A DNA stretch of 64,000 nt from DTU024 sp964518875 (GTDB lineage Bacteria > Bacillota > Clostridia > Christensenellales > Aristaeellaceae). Position numbers and translations under genes: made by a program. Location of the stretch: contig CAZFHI010000001.1 of NCBI GenBank assembly GCA_964518875.1, forward strand, positions 1 to 64,000, read 5' to 3'. Below the pieces are notes generated by a model. The model did not search any database, was not told the DNA's origin, and saw only the letters and a list, made by a program, of their open reading frames with translations. Of the stretch, positions 1-9,266 are shown piece by piece (position 1 is the stretch's first letter; every line of letters begins with the position of its first letter).

Positions 1-99
1 TCTACAGACCGTCGTTTTATCTTTAACTTGGTCTCACATCATTGACAAATGTACACCAATTTTTTTACTTTGAAACGACAATGCTTAAAATTATTTTGC

Positions 100-128
100 T
101 TGCACTTTGTTTGATGCTGTGATATTAT
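100..128 (+). promoter_or_regulatory. sigma-A promoter of secG
   Basis: TTGCAC (100-105), 17-bp spacer, TATTAT (123-128); predicted transcription start near 135, giving a short leader before the secG ribosome site. The first 100 bases of the window hold no gene that I can see. Confidence 0.7.
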
Positions 129-157
129 ACATCCGTTAAGGAAAGTGAGGTTTTTTA

Positions 158-391
158 ATGTCAGGCACAAGATTAGCAATAACGATATTATTAATGTTGT
201 CTTCCGTGGCTTTGATCATATCAGTACTGCTTCAAAAAGGAGATACGGAGCAGTCCGCAATATTCGGCGGCGCCACAAACAGCTACTTCGGCAAGAATAA
301 GGAAAAAACAAAAGAAGGCAAGCTGGCTACAGCGACAAAGATAACCGCAAGCGTATTTGTCGCGCTGTGCATAATAATGCTTTTTATCTAA
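158..391 (+). CDS. secG: Preprotein translocase subunit SecG
   Basis: A 77-residue protein with two hydrophobic segments (about residues 5-25 and 57-77) around a polar loop with the GGATNSYFGKNK stretch; the loop Gly/Phe pattern and the two-TM layout are those of SecG, the small auxiliary subunit of the SecYEG protein-export channel in the cytoplasmic membrane. Length is typical for the family. A purine-rich ribosome site (GGAAAGTGAGG) precedes the ATG. It has its own promoter and is followed by a strong terminator, so it is probably monocistronic. Confidence 0.93.
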   Translation: MSGTRLAITILLMLSSVALIISVLLQKGDTEQSAIFGGATNSYFGKNKEKTKEGKLATATKITASVFVALCIIMLFI

Positions 392-409
392 CAAAAAACA
401 AGATCTTTC

Positions 410-435
410 GCTGACGCTTTGCGTCAGCTTTTTTT
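410..435 (+). terminator. Rho-independent terminator after secG
   Basis: Stem GCTGACGC (410-417) and GCGTCAGC (421-428), 3-base loop, then seven T residues (429-435). Confidence 0.88.
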
Positions 436-453
436 AAGCCAACATTTAAAATT

Positions 454-2391
454 ATGATTTGTTTATCCGTAAACCATATATCAAAGTCTTTTTCCGGTAT
501 ACCCGTGCTTAAAGACGTAAGCTTTTCGTTGCAAGAAGGGCAGAGAATAGGATTAGTCGGCGTGAACGGTTCCGGCAAAAGCACCCTGCTTAAAATAATA
601 GCGCGCCAAATGGAGCAGGATTCAGGCGACGTTTCCTGCGCGGAGTTTTCTCGCATAGGCTTTTTGCAGCAATCCTGGATACCCGAAAAAGGCCAGACCA
701 TAAAGGACGCTGTGTTTGAAATATTTTCTTCGCTTTTGCAGGCGGAAGAAAAATTAAAGCGCTTAAGCGATGAGTTGTCTAAAGAAAAAGACGCTGAAGC
801 CCTTAAAAAAATAGGCGACGAGTATTCGAGCACGCTTTATTTTTACGAGTCAAACGACGGATACTCGTTCCGCTCTAAAATTAAGGGCGTTCTATCGGGG
901 CTCGGCTTTTCCGAAGGAGAAGAAATGCGTGAAGCCGCAACGCTTAGCGGCGGGGAACTGACGCGCCTTAATTTAGCGCGCCTGCTGCTCGCAAAGCCCG
1001 ATATATTGCTGCTTGACGAGCCTACCAACCATTTAGATATACACGCGCTTTCATGGCTTGAGGATTTCCTTTTAAATTACAAGGGATCCGTAATAGTCGT
1101 ATCGCACGACAGGTTTTTTCTGGACAAGGTATGCACGGATATGCTGGAAATACTATTTGGCATAAGCGAATTTTACCCCGGAAACTATACCGCCTATATG
1201 GCTCTTCGCGAGGAACGCTTTGAGAGCCGTTTGCGCGCTTACACAAAGCAGCAGGAAGAAATAGAAAGGCAAAAGCAGATTATAGAGCGCTTCCGCTCCT
1301 TCAACAGAGAAAAATCCATACGCGCCGCGGAAAGCCGGCAGAAAAAGCTTGATAAGCTTGAAATTCTTGATAAGCCTGCAGAAGAAAAGCAGATTTTTTT
1401 CAGATTCACAGCAAATAAGCGCATGGGCGAAGAAGCGCTTACGGTAAAGGGCTTAAAAAAATCCTTTGGCGGCAGCCCTCTTTTTAAAGACATAAGTTTT
1501 TCGCTTTCAGAAGGCGACAGAGCGATAATAATAGGCGACAACGGCATAGGAAAGACCACCATGCTGGAATGCATAATAGGAAAGCAAAAAGCGGATGAAG
1601 GCTACGTCAAAATAGGTTCAAACGCGCAGACAGGCTATTACGATCAAAAGCTTCAGGGCCTGCACGACGAAAAGACAATATTAAGGGAAGTGTGGGACGA
1701 ATTTCCAAGGCTTTGCCAGACCGAAGTGCGTTCCGCCCTGGCGCAGTTCCAGTTTTTGGACGAGGACGTTTATAAACAGGTAAAAAGCCTGTCCGGCGGC
1801 GAAAAATCCCGCGTAGCTTTAACAAAGCTTATGCTCAAGCACGATAACTTTCTTTTGCTCGATGAGCCGACCAACCATTTGGACGCAGAAAGCCGCGAAG
1901 TGCTTGAAGAAGCGCTTGACCAATACAACGGCACCATACTCGCAGTATCGCATGACAGATATTTTATAAACAGAATAGCAAGCAAGGTTTTGCTTTTAAG
2001 CAGCGACAAAATAACGGAATATCCAGGTAATTTTGATGATTTCATACTGCAGTCGGAAAAAGAGCGTCAGTTTGGCAAGGCCTATGCCCCCGGCATTACA
2101 AAAACGCAGTTAACTAAAAACCGCAGGCGCACAAAGGAAGCTGAAAAACAGCTTCAACTGCTTAAAAACAACGTAAAAAAAGCAGAGCAAACGGTAGCGC
2201 GGGCAGAAAGCGACTTAGCTTTAATTGAAGAAAAGCTTTCACAGGGCTCCCTGTATAACGACAGCGATAAAATAAACGAAGTAATAATGCGTCACGCTAA
2301 AGCCCGGCAAAACGTCGACAGCGCGTACGCTGAATGGCAGAACGCCGAGGAAAAGCTTGATGAATTTATTAAAGCCATGGACGATGATTAA
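454..2391 (+). CDS. ABC-F family ATPase
   Basis: 645-residue soluble protein with two ABC ATPase domains and no membrane segments, the signature of ABC-F proteins that act on the ribosome (translation factors, antibiotic protection). Walker A motifs GVNGSGKST (about residue 37) and GDNGIGKTT (about 353), two LSGGE-type signatures, two LLLDEPTNHLD Walker B motifs. A charged inter-domain linker (about residues 240-320) and a charged C-terminal helical region (from about 545) fit an Uup- or YdiF-like member rather than a specific resistance type. No clear ribosome site lies in front of the ATG at 454, and no good promoter is visible after the secG terminator. Confidence 0.88.
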   Translation: MICLSVNHISKSFSGIPVLKDVSFSLQEGQRIGLVGVNGSGKSTLLKIIARQMEQDSGDVSCAEFSRIGFLQQSWIPEKGQTIKDAVFEIFSSLLQAEEKLKRLSDELSKEKDAEALKKIGDEYSSTLYFYESNDGYSFRSKIKGVLSGLGFSEGEEMREAATLSGGELTRLNLARLLLAKPDILLLDEPTNHLDIHALSWLEDFLLNYKGSVIVVSHDRFFLDKVCTDMLEILFGISEFYPGNYTAYMALREERFESRLRAYTKQQEEIERQKQIIERFRSFNREKSIRAAESRQKKLDKLEILDKPAEEKQIFFRFTANKRMGEEALTVKGLKKSFGGSPLFKDISFSLSEGDRAIIIGDNGIGKTTMLECIIGKQKADEGYVKIGSNAQTGYYDQKLQGLHDEKTILREVWDEFPRLCQTEVRSALAQFQFLDEDVYKQVKSLSGGEKSRVALTKLMLKHDNFLLLDEPTNHLDAESREVLEEALDQYNGTILAVSHDRYFINRIASKVLLLSSDKITEYPGNFDDFILQSEKERQFGKAYAPGITKTQLTKNRRRTKEAEKQLQLLKNNVKKAEQTVARAESDLALIEEKLSQGSLYNDSDKINEVIMRHAKARQNVDSAYAEWQNAEEKLDEFIKAMDDD

Positions 2392-2394
2392 GCC

Positions 2395-2423
2395 TTGATA
2401 TATGCGTCTTTTTCCGCTATCAT
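2395..2423 (+). promoter_or_regulatory. Promoter of the DUF1538/P-II pair
   Basis: TTGATA (2395-2400), 17-bp spacer, TATCAT (2418-2423). It begins just after the stop codon of the ABC-F gene and would give a leader of about 20 bases, enough for the AAAGGAGGT ribosome site at 2432-2440. Confidence 0.6.
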
Positions 2424-2446
2424 TATGAAAAAAAGGAGGTGCCTTA

Positions 2447-3922
2447 TTGTCTGCTCTAAGAAATAAGCTTAAAGAAGTACTGTCTTCGGTGCTTCCGATT
2501 GCAGTTATGGTCATATTGCTGCATTTTACGCTTGCTCCGTTAAGCGGCGGCATGCTTATCGCATTTATTATAGGAAGCGTGCTAATCATTACAGGGCTTA
2601 CAATTTTTCTTTTCGGCGTAGATCTGAGCATAGATTCTATCGGCCGCGGCATAGGCAGTTTCCTTATGCAAAAAAGCAAAATATCTCTTGTAATCGTCGT
2701 AAGCCTTATTTTAGGCTTCTTTATTTCAGTCGCGGAGCCCGACCTGCATATATTAGCTTCCCAGGTTTCAGACGTTACTTCTGGGGTTTTAAGCAGGTGG
2801 CTTGTAGTAATAGTAGTGTCCGTAGGCGTAGGCATAATGATGACGCTCGGCATGCTTAGGATACTAAAAGACGTTCCCCTCAAATTTACATTCTTATTCG
2901 CCTACGGCTTGATTTTTATACTTTCGCTTTTTTCTTCGCCGGATTTCCTCGCCATAGCCTTCGACGCTTCAGGCGCCACAACAGGGGCCCTTACTACGCC
3001 TTTCATGTTAAGCCTTGCAGGCGGCGTTGTTTCAATGAAAAAGGAATCAAAGACAAGCGAAGCCAGCAACTTTGGCCTTATAGGTATTTCTTCAACTGGC
3101 GCTATAATAGGCGTGCTTTTTTCCGGAGTCGTAATGGGTATAGACAAGCTTTCAGGCGCCTCCCCGGCGTCCGCTCCGGAATTTACAAGCGTAGGCTCCA
3201 TATACTTAAGCGTAATTCCAGACGTAGCTAAAGATACGTTCCTGTCCCTTTTGCCTGTATTGCTCTCCTACCTGTTTTTCCAGTTTCTGTTTATTAAGCA
3301 GGACAAATCAAAGGTAATAGTCGTGCTGAAGGGTCTTTTGCTTACCTATATCGGGCTTCTGCTGTTTTTGTCCGGCGTGAACAGCGGCTTTATGCAGGTT
3401 GGGAACACCATGGGCGCTAAGCTTGCAAGCCTCGACAGCAAGGTTCCTCTGCTAATCGTTTCATTTTTGTTGGGGCTTGTAACTGTGCTGGCAGAGCCTG
3501 CGGTAATGGTGCTTACGCACCAGATAGAAGATATAACGAGCGGGTACGTAAAGCGCTCCCTTGTTTTAATATTCCTTTCAGTTTCAGTAGGCTTAGCCGT
3601 TTTTATGGCCGCTTTAAGAGTGCTCGTGCCCGGCATACAATTATGGATGTACCTTTTGGCGGGCTTCGGCGCGTCTGTAATCATGGCTTTTTTCACGCCC
3701 GACCTGTTCGTCGGCCTGGCGTTTGACGCGGGCGGCGTCGCTTCAGGCCCCATGACCGCTACTTTCAGCTTAGCATTTATACAGGGCATAGCTATGTCCA
3801 CCCCCGGGGCCGATATAGTTTCTGAAGGCTTCGGCATGATAGCTATAGTAGCCATGATGCCGGTAGTCGCGCTTCAGCTTCTTGGCATGCTGTACAAAGC
3901 TAAAACAAGGAAAAGCAAATAG
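2447..3922 (+). CDS. DUF1538 family multi-pass membrane protein
   Basis: 491 residues, mostly hydrophobic, beginning with TTG behind AAAGGAGGT. It is an internal duplication: the block with AEPDLHILASQVSDVTSG (about residues 85-102) recurs as AEPAVMVLTHQIEDITSG (about 345-362), and LAIAFDASGATTGALTTPF recurs as VGLAFDAGGVASGPMTATF. This double repeat is the DUF1538 signature. The family is presumed to be a transporter, but I know of no established substrate. The following gene encodes a P-II-like protein, so transport may be gated by a P-II-type nucleotide sensor as AmtB is by GlnK (inference). Confidence 0.88.
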   Translation: MSALRNKLKEVLSSVLPIAVMVILLHFTLAPLSGGMLIAFIIGSVLIITGLTIFLFGVDLSIDSIGRGIGSFLMQKSKISLVIVVSLILGFFISVAEPDLHILASQVSDVTSGVLSRWLVVIVVSVGVGIMMTLGMLRILKDVPLKFTFLFAYGLIFILSLFSSPDFLAIAFDASGATTGALTTPFMLSLAGGVVSMKKESKTSEASNFGLIGISSTGAIIGVLFSGVVMGIDKLSGASPASAPEFTSVGSIYLSVIPDVAKDTFLSLLPVLLSYLFFQFLFIKQDKSKVIVVLKGLLLTYIGLLLFLSGVNSGFMQVGNTMGAKLASLDSKVPLLIVSFLLGLVTVLAEPAVMVLTHQIEDITSGYVKRSLVLIFLSVSVGLAVFMAALRVLVPGIQLWMYLLAGFGASVIMAFFTPDLFVGLAFDAGGVASGPMTATFSLAFIQGIAMSTPGADIVSEGFGMIAIVAMMPVVALQLLGMLYKAKTRKSK

Positions 3923-3933
3923 GAGGATAAATT

Positions 3934-4593
3934 ATGGCTCCCGATTCAGGCGTTCAGTTGCTTTCTTTAATAGTAACACACGAGCAATCAAAGTTTATTT
4001 TTAAAATAGCGAAAAAAATGGGCCTGAGCGTTACTACGCTCTTTGGCTTGGGCACCGTATCAAGCGGCTTTTTAAATATGCTCGGCATAAAAAGTTCAAG
4101 GAGAGAAGTATTAAAGATACTGCTTAAATCTGAGCAGACCGCCAGCCTTATAAAAGCCATAGACGACAAAATACAGCTTGAAAAGCCGGGAAACGGCATA
4201 GCGTCTTTTACGGGCGTAATAGCGTGCGCCGGCGTTCGCGATATAGAAGCATCCAGGGACAATATAATTGCGGAGGAAAATATGTATCATAAAATAACGG
4301 TGATAGTCGACAGGGGAAATTCCGAACAAGTAATAGATATAGCTAAAAATGCCGGCGCGCGCGGAGGCACCATACTGCACGGGCGCGGTTCTGCCGGAAG
4401 GGAAGCGCAGACTATATTCGGAATAGAAATAGAGCCTGAAAAGGACCTTGTTATAATAATAACGCCTTCGAGCATCACAAAAAACGTTTTTGACGCACTT
4501 ACTAAAGAGCTTGACCTTGAATCCCCGGGAAAGGGCGTTATGTTTGTCGAGCCTATAATTGAAACGCACGGGCTGTTTGAAATTAAGGAATAA
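3934..4593 (+). CDS. Tandem P-II-like signalling protein
   Basis: 219 residues made of two P-II-fold halves. Each has a Gly-rich T/B-loop-like stretch and an end motif: first half FGLGTVSSG and LEKPGNGIASF, second half GARGGTILHGRGSAG and LESPGKGVMFVEP. Classical P-II proteins are about 112 residues, so this is a fused pair. Ribosome site AGGAGG sits 7 bases before the ATG. It lies 11 bases after the DUF1538 gene and is clearly co-transcribed, so its likely partner is that membrane protein. The Tyr of the GlnB uridylylation loop is not evident. Confidence 0.85.
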   Translation: MAPDSGVQLLSLIVTHEQSKFIFKIAKKMGLSVTTLFGLGTVSSGFLNMLGIKSSRREVLKILLKSEQTASLIKAIDDKIQLEKPGNGIASFTGVIACAGVRDIEASRDNIIAEENMYHKITVIVDRGNSEQVIDIAKNAGARGGTILHGRGSAGREAQTIFGIEIEPEKDLVIIITPSSITKNVFDALTKELDLESPGKGVMFVEPIIETHGLFEIKE

Positions 4594-4690
4594 GCTTAGC
4601 TTAAGCGCCGCTAAGCGGAATAAACGTGCAATTATATTAAAAATCGTCGGCGCGTGGTTCTTAAATTATTTAATTTCTTTAATAAAAGTA

Positions 4691-5161
4691 TTATTTCCAG
4701 TTCTTGCAGACGTCGACCCATGAAACAGGGTCGGCGTATTTTTCGAGTTCATCTATCGTAAGCTCTATCGCGCTGTTGCCGCTGCCGCACGCAGGGAACA
4801 CCGTGTTAAATCGCTTAAGCGATACGTCAAGGTAAGTGGATACGCCTTCATTTACGGCAAACGGGCATACGCCCCCTACGGCGTGGCCTGTAAGCTTTTC
4901 CGCTTCTTCAGGGCTTAGCATTGAGGCCTTCGTTGAAAATTGTCTTTTATATTTTGAATTGTCTATTTTAGCGTCTCCCGCCGTTACTATAAGCACAGGC
5001 GCGCCTTTAACCATAAAAGAAAGCGTCTTCGCTATCCTCGCAGGTTCGCATTTAAGCGCTTTTGACGCAAGCTCCACAGTGGCGCTTGATTCGTTAAACT
5101 CCTGTATCCTGTCCTCCATATTATATTTTTTAAAAAACTCTCTTACCCTGTCTATCGCCAT
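4691..5161 (-). CDS. YbaK/EbsC-type aminoacyl-tRNA deacylase
   Basis: 156 residues with the YbaK fold pattern: KTLSFMVKGAPVLIVTAGDAKIDNSKYK, then the glycine-rich TGHAVGGVCPF and the SGNSAIELTIDEL end. Family members hydrolyse mischarged tRNA (Cys-tRNA-Pro and relatives) in trans. The start was set to ATG at 5161, which has GGAGG seven bases upstream; a longer reading to 5197 lacks a ribosome site. It converges with the P-II gene; the 97 bases between hold only a weak hairpin. Confidence 0.87.
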   Translation of the reverse strand: MAIDRVREFFKKYNMEDRIQEFNESSATVELASKALKCEPARIAKTLSFMVKGAPVLIVTAGDAKIDNSKYKRQFSTKASMLSPEEAEKLTGHAVGGVCPFAVNEGVSTYLDVSLKRFNTVFPACGSGNSAIELTIDELEKYADPVSWVDVCKNWK

Positions 5162-5232
5162 GCTTACGCCTCCAACCTTGCAGCAATTATACGCCAAGGC
5201 GTCAAAAACACAAAATAATTCAAGGCATCGGC

Positions 5233-5268
5233 AAAAAGGCCGCGCTTTTTTAATCGCGCGGCCTTTTT
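5233..5268 (-). terminator. Terminator after the alcohol dehydrogenase
   Basis: Stem AAAAAGGCCGCGC / GCGCGGCCTTTTT, symmetrical, with a T-run on either strand. It lies between the stop of the leftward dehydrogenase gene and the start of ybaK. Confidence 0.85.
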
Positions 5269-5277
5269 GCGAAAAGC

Positions 5278-6534
5278 TTACTGTTTAATATGCTTAGCGA
5301 TAAAGTCTTCAAGCTCATTCTGAGTAAATATATGCTTTACAGGGTAAGTAGGATACACTTCCGCCATGCAGCGCTCCGCAATAAGACTTATATCCTCGTC
5401 CTTAATGCAGTCAAAGCCTGTTGGAATTTCCATTCGCTCTTCCATAGCGCGTATCTCGTCAACGAACGCTTTCGCCTTTGTTTCGTCGTTTTTCCCGCTT
5501 ATGCCTACTGCTTCAGCAATATCGGCAAGCTTGTCGTAAACGTACGGGCCAAGAAGCTCGTCGGACATGACGTGCGGAAGTATTACGGACATCGCCAGAC
5601 CGTGCGGAACGCCGTAAAGGCCGCCAAGGCGATGGCCTATGCCATGGACGTAGCCTACGCCGCCCCTCGTAAAGCAAAGACCCGCATAGTGCGAAGCCAA
5701 AAGCATATTGGAGCGGGCCTCTATATTGGCGGGATCGTTATATGCTTTTTCGAGATACTTAAATACAAGCTGCGAGGCTTTGATGCCGTAGTCGTTGAAT
5801 TTTTTATTGTTGTACCATATATTGGTGTAGCCTTCAATAGCGTGGGTAAGGGCGTCAAGACCCGTTGTGGACGTTATTTTTTTAGGCAGCCCGACGGTGA
5901 GCTTTGGATCCAAAACAGCATATTTTGCACGTATATTAGGGTCCATAATAGGGAACTTGTCATGCGTATCAGTATCCGTTATAACGGCCGCGATAGTTGT
6001 TTCAGAGCCTGTGCCCGCAGTCGTAGGCACAGCGTACAGCGTGGGACGGGCGGCGCCTTTATGGCTGGCCATGGAAACTTTCATCGTGCCTTTCATCTTT
6101 CTTATGGGGCGCTCAGGGCACCACGCGCGCGCTAATACGCCCTTGGCGCAGTCCATAGGCGAACCGCCGCCGACAGCTATAATGCAGTCGCATTTATTAT
6201 CGCGGTAAGCGCCAAGAGCTGTTTCCACGTTTTCAACGGTAGGGTTCGGGCGAACACCGTCATAAACTGCGTACGGCATTTTTTCGCTGTCAAGCTGATC
6301 ATAGAGAGGCTGAAGCAGGTTAAGCTTCTGCAGACCCGCGTCTGTAACGATAAGCGGTTTCTTCTCGCCTCGTTCTTTAAGAACGCCGGGAACTTTTTTA
6401 ATGGCGTCAGCTTCATGTATTATAACGGGGTCAGGGTAGAACCAGCCCCACATATACATTCCAGCGGTTGCGAACACTTCAAAAGTGCGTATGCCAAATT
6501 TCTTAAAAGCAAAATTAACGTTTTCTTTGCTCAT
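5278..6534 (-). CDS. Iron-containing alcohol dehydrogenase (group III)
   Basis: 418 residues. NAD(P)-binding GGGSPMDCAKG around residue 120, the PTTAGTGSE stretch, the metal region GLDALTHAIEGY with its Asp and His, and HGIGHRLGGLYGVPHGLA supplying the further His ligands. These define Fe-dependent (type III) alcohol dehydrogenases, which reduce aldehydes in fermentation (butanol, 1,3-propanediol and related enzymes). The exact substrate cannot be read from sequence. ATG with AGGAAG in front. It is transcribed divergently from glycogen phosphorylase and ends at a strong terminator, so it is probably a single-gene unit. Confidence 0.9.
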   Translation of the reverse strand: MSKENVNFAFKKFGIRTFEVFATAGMYMWGWFYPDPVIIHEADAIKKVPGVLKERGEKKPLIVTDAGLQKLNLLQPLYDQLDSEKMPYAVYDGVRPNPTVENVETALGAYRDNKCDCIIAVGGGSPMDCAKGVLARAWCPERPIRKMKGTMKVSMASHKGAARPTLYAVPTTAGTGSETTIAAVITDTDTHDKFPIMDPNIRAKYAVLDPKLTVGLPKKITSTTGLDALTHAIEGYTNIWYNNKKFNDYGIKASQLVFKYLEKAYNDPANIEARSNMLLASHYAGLCFTRGGVGYVHGIGHRLGGLYGVPHGLAMSVILPHVMSDELLGPYVYDKLADIAEAVGISGKNDETKAKAFVDEIRAMEERMEIPTGFDCIKDEDISLIAERCMAEVYPTYPVKHIFTQNELEDFIAKHIKQ

Positions 6535-6747
6535 TTTTTCTCTTCCTTTCTGTTATACGCATTGCTTTTTATCTCGTTCATAGGCTATTTCCTTTTAAGA
6601 TATCGACAAATAAAGGTTCTCCGAATATAACGCAAATTACGGCAATGCTATATTAACGAATTACGATTAATATTATTATAATGACTTGATGCAAAAAATT
6701 CAACAGCTTAACCCAAAAAATACCAGAATTCCAGTTTTTAACCCTTG

Positions 6748-6776
6748 TTGTTAATAAATAAGCTTTATGCTATAAT
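6748..6776 (+). promoter_or_regulatory. Promoter of the glgP-queT-peptidase unit
   Basis: TTGTTA (6748-6753), 17-bp spacer, TATAAT (6771-6776) with an upstream TG making an extended -10. The rest of 6535-6747 is AT-rich, probably containing the leftward dehydrogenase promoter, which I could not fix. Confidence 0.75.
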
Positions 6777-6809
6777 TCGCTTGCATATTTTTGGTAGGAG
6801 GATACCGCT

Positions 6810-9266
6810 TTGGACGAGATGCATCCCACAGTTTCACAAAATTTCGATAAAGACAAAATAAAGCAATCCATAATAGGCAAGCTTCAGCGATATAACGGGC
6901 GCACTATCGAAAGCGCCACAAAGCAGCAGATATATAACGCCGTAGCGTCCACCGTACGCGACTACATAATGGAAAAATGGACTGAAACGCGGCGCAGGAA
7001 CAAGGAAGCGAACAACAAGAAGCTTTATTATCTTTGCATAGAATACCTTTTAGGCAGAAGCCTTTTTACAAATACCATAAACATGGGCTTTACAGACGTT
7101 TTTACCAAGGCTTTAACAGAGCTAAATTTAAACTGGTACGACATAATAAGGGAAGAGCCGGACCCCGGTCTTGGAAACGGTGGCCTTGGCAGGCTTGCGG
7201 CATGCTTTATGGACAGCCTCGCAAGCCTTTCCATGCCCGCCATGGGCTGCACCATACGCTACGAGTACGGCCTGTTCAAGCAGAAACTTTCCGGCGGCCA
7301 GCAGGTGGAGCTTAGCGACAACTGGCTTGAAAACGGCAACGTATGGGAGGTCGCGCACATGGAAGACGTGTGCGACGTGGTTTTTGGCGGCAAGGTAGTG
7401 GAATCCCAGGTAAACGGCCGTTTAACGTTCTCAATCGTCGGAGGCCGCGTTATAGAGGCCGTGCCTTACGACATGCCTATGGTCGGCTATAAAAACGGCG
7501 TGGTCAATACGCTTCGCATGTGGCGCGCACGCAGCAAGGAAAGCTTTAACCTCAGCGCTTTTTCAGCTGGCGATTACGAAAGCGCCACGAGGGAGCAGGA
7601 TATGGCGGCTACCATTTCAAAGGTGCTCTATCCTGACGACAACCACTATGAAGGAAAGACGCTGCGCCTTACCCAAAGCTATTTTTTCGTCAGCGCTTCA
7701 ATACAGTACGCCATAAAGGAATTTAAGTCTCACAATGGTAACCGCTTTGATTTGCTTCCTGAAAAAGTAGTTTTCCAGCTTAACGATACGCACCCCGGCT
7801 TTGCCATACCGGAACTTATGCGCATACTTATGGACCAGGAAGGCTTAGGCTGGGACGAAGCATGGAACATTACTACAAAATGCTTCGCCTACACCAACCA
7901 CACCATAATGCCGGAAGCGCTTGAAAAATGGCCGCAGGACCTTGTAAAGAGAAATCTGCCGAGAATCTACATGATTTTAGAAGAAATGAACAGGCGCTTA
8001 GGCGAAAAGCTGTGGAACTACTACCCAGGCGATTGGGACAGAATAGCTCATATGTCCATACTCGCATACAACAGGGTTCATATGGCGAACCTCTGCGTTA
8101 GCGCTTCATCCTGCGTAAACGGCGTAAGCCAGCTTCACGGGCAGATACTGCAGGATAAAACCTTTAACGATTTTTACAGAATACGCCCGGAAAAGTTTAC
8201 CTACATAACAAACGGCATAACGCACAGGCGCTTCCTTATAGCGAGCAACCCGAGCCTTTCAAATCTTATAACGAGCGCCATAGGCAGCTCCTGGATTGAA
8301 AACCCGAATGAGCTTGAAAAGCTTATGCCTTTTGCAGACGACGCGGGCTTCAGGGAGGATTATTACCGCGTCAAGCAGCACAACAAGGAATACTTCAACA
8401 AGGTTCTCTCAGACAGGCAGGGCATGGAGCTTGACCCTGAATTCATATACGACGTGCAGGTTAAGCGCCTGCATGAGTACAAGCGCCAGATGCTTAACGC
8501 GCTGCATATACTTGTGCTGTACAACCGCATAATGGACGACCCTAACTTCCACATGGTTCCAAGGGTATTTATATTCGGCGCCAAGGCAAGCCCGGGATAT
8601 GCAAAGGCCAAGATGATAATACGCTTTATACTGTCTGTCGCGAGGCTTATAGATTCTTCGCCGCGCGCTAAAAAAATGCTCTGCGTAATGTTCCTTGAAA
8701 ACTATGACGTTTCATACGCGGAAGCGCTTATCCCAGCGTCTGATATAAGCGAGCAGCTTTCAACAGCGGGCATGGAGGCAAGCGGCACGGGCAACATGAA
8801 GTTCATGATGAACGGCGCCGTAACGATAGGCACGATGGACGGAGCCAACGTTGAAATATATAACCGCGTCGGCAAAGACAACATATACATATTCGGCATG
8901 CGCGCCGACACCGTAAGCAATCTGCAGCAGGAAGGCAATTACGACCCCATGCTTATATTTGAAGCCAATTCCGAGGTGCGCCGCGCCATGAGCCAGATTA
9001 TAAACGGAACGCTCTTCCCGGATAATCCCGCAGTTATACAGGGCCTGTACCACGATTTGCTTTTCGGCTCCTGCGGAAGCAGGCCTGACAGCTTCTTTGT
9101 TTTAAAGGACTACGGCAGTTATTCCATGGCTCACAGAAGAATAAACAGAGATATACAGGACAAAGATTCCTGGCTTAAAAAAGCTATTATAAACACTGCT
9201 CAAAGCGGTTACTTCGCAAGCGACCGAGCGATAAAGGAGTATAATGAACAAATATGGCATCTATAA
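6810..9266 (+). CDS. glgP: Glycogen/alpha-glucan phosphorylase
   Basis: 818 residues, the usual GT35 length. Catalyses phosphorolysis of alpha-1,4-glucan ends to glucose-1-phosphate with pyridoxal phosphate. Visible hallmarks: EPDPGLGNGGLGRLAACFMDSLA near the N-terminus, QLNDTHPGFAIPELMR, VKRLHEYKRQ, and the PLP-lysine region EASGTGNMKFMMNGA. Start is TTG at 6810 with TAGGAGG eight bases upstream. It overlaps the next gene by 13 bases. No other glycogen genes are near, so it sits outside a glg operon. Confidence 0.97.
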   Translation: MDEMHPTVSQNFDKDKIKQSIIGKLQRYNGRTIESATKQQIYNAVASTVRDYIMEKWTETRRRNKEANNKKLYYLCIEYLLGRSLFTNTINMGFTDVFTKALTELNLNWYDIIREEPDPGLGNGGLGRLAACFMDSLASLSMPAMGCTIRYEYGLFKQKLSGGQQVELSDNWLENGNVWEVAHMEDVCDVVFGGKVVESQVNGRLTFSIVGGRVIEAVPYDMPMVGYKNGVVNTLRMWRARSKESFNLSAFSAGDYESATREQDMAATISKVLYPDDNHYEGKTLRLTQSYFFVSASIQYAIKEFKSHNGNRFDLLPEKVVFQLNDTHPGFAIPELMRILMDQEGLGWDEAWNITTKCFAYTNHTIMPEALEKWPQDLVKRNLPRIYMILEEMNRRLGEKLWNYYPGDWDRIAHMSILAYNRVHMANLCVSASSCVNGVSQLHGQILQDKTFNDFYRIRPEKFTYITNGITHRRFLIASNPSLSNLITSAIGSSWIENPNELEKLMPFADDAGFREDYYRVKQHNKEYFNKVLSDRQGMELDPEFIYDVQVKRLHEYKRQMLNALHILVLYNRIMDDPNFHMVPRVFIFGAKASPGYAKAKMIIRFILSVARLIDSSPRAKKMLCVMFLENYDVSYAEALIPASDISEQLSTAGMEASGTGNMKFMMNGAVTIGTMDGANVEIYNRVGKDNIYIFGMRADTVSNLQQEGNYDPMLIFEANSEVRRAMSQIINGTLFPDNPAVIQGLYHDLLFGSCGSRPDSFFVLKDYGSYSMAHRRINRDIQDKDSWLKKAIINTAQSGYFASDRAIKEYNEQIWHL

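Noticed and set aside
384..833. 149-residue reading frame on the minus strand inside the ABC-F gene
   Set aside because: Lies wholly opposite a clear ATPase gene, has no ribosome site, and its Ser-rich composition is the usual shadow of that codon pattern.
2239..2883. 214-residue minus-strand frame over the start of the DUF1538 gene
   Set aside because: Spans two real plus-strand genes and their promoter; antisense shadow.
5290..6135. 281-residue plus-strand frame opposite the alcohol dehydrogenase
   Set aside because: The minus-strand enzyme is unmistakable over the same bases.
9230..9260. preQ1 riboswitch before the QueT-like gene
   Set aside because: The gene starts inside glgP and no pseudoknot-like leader is present.
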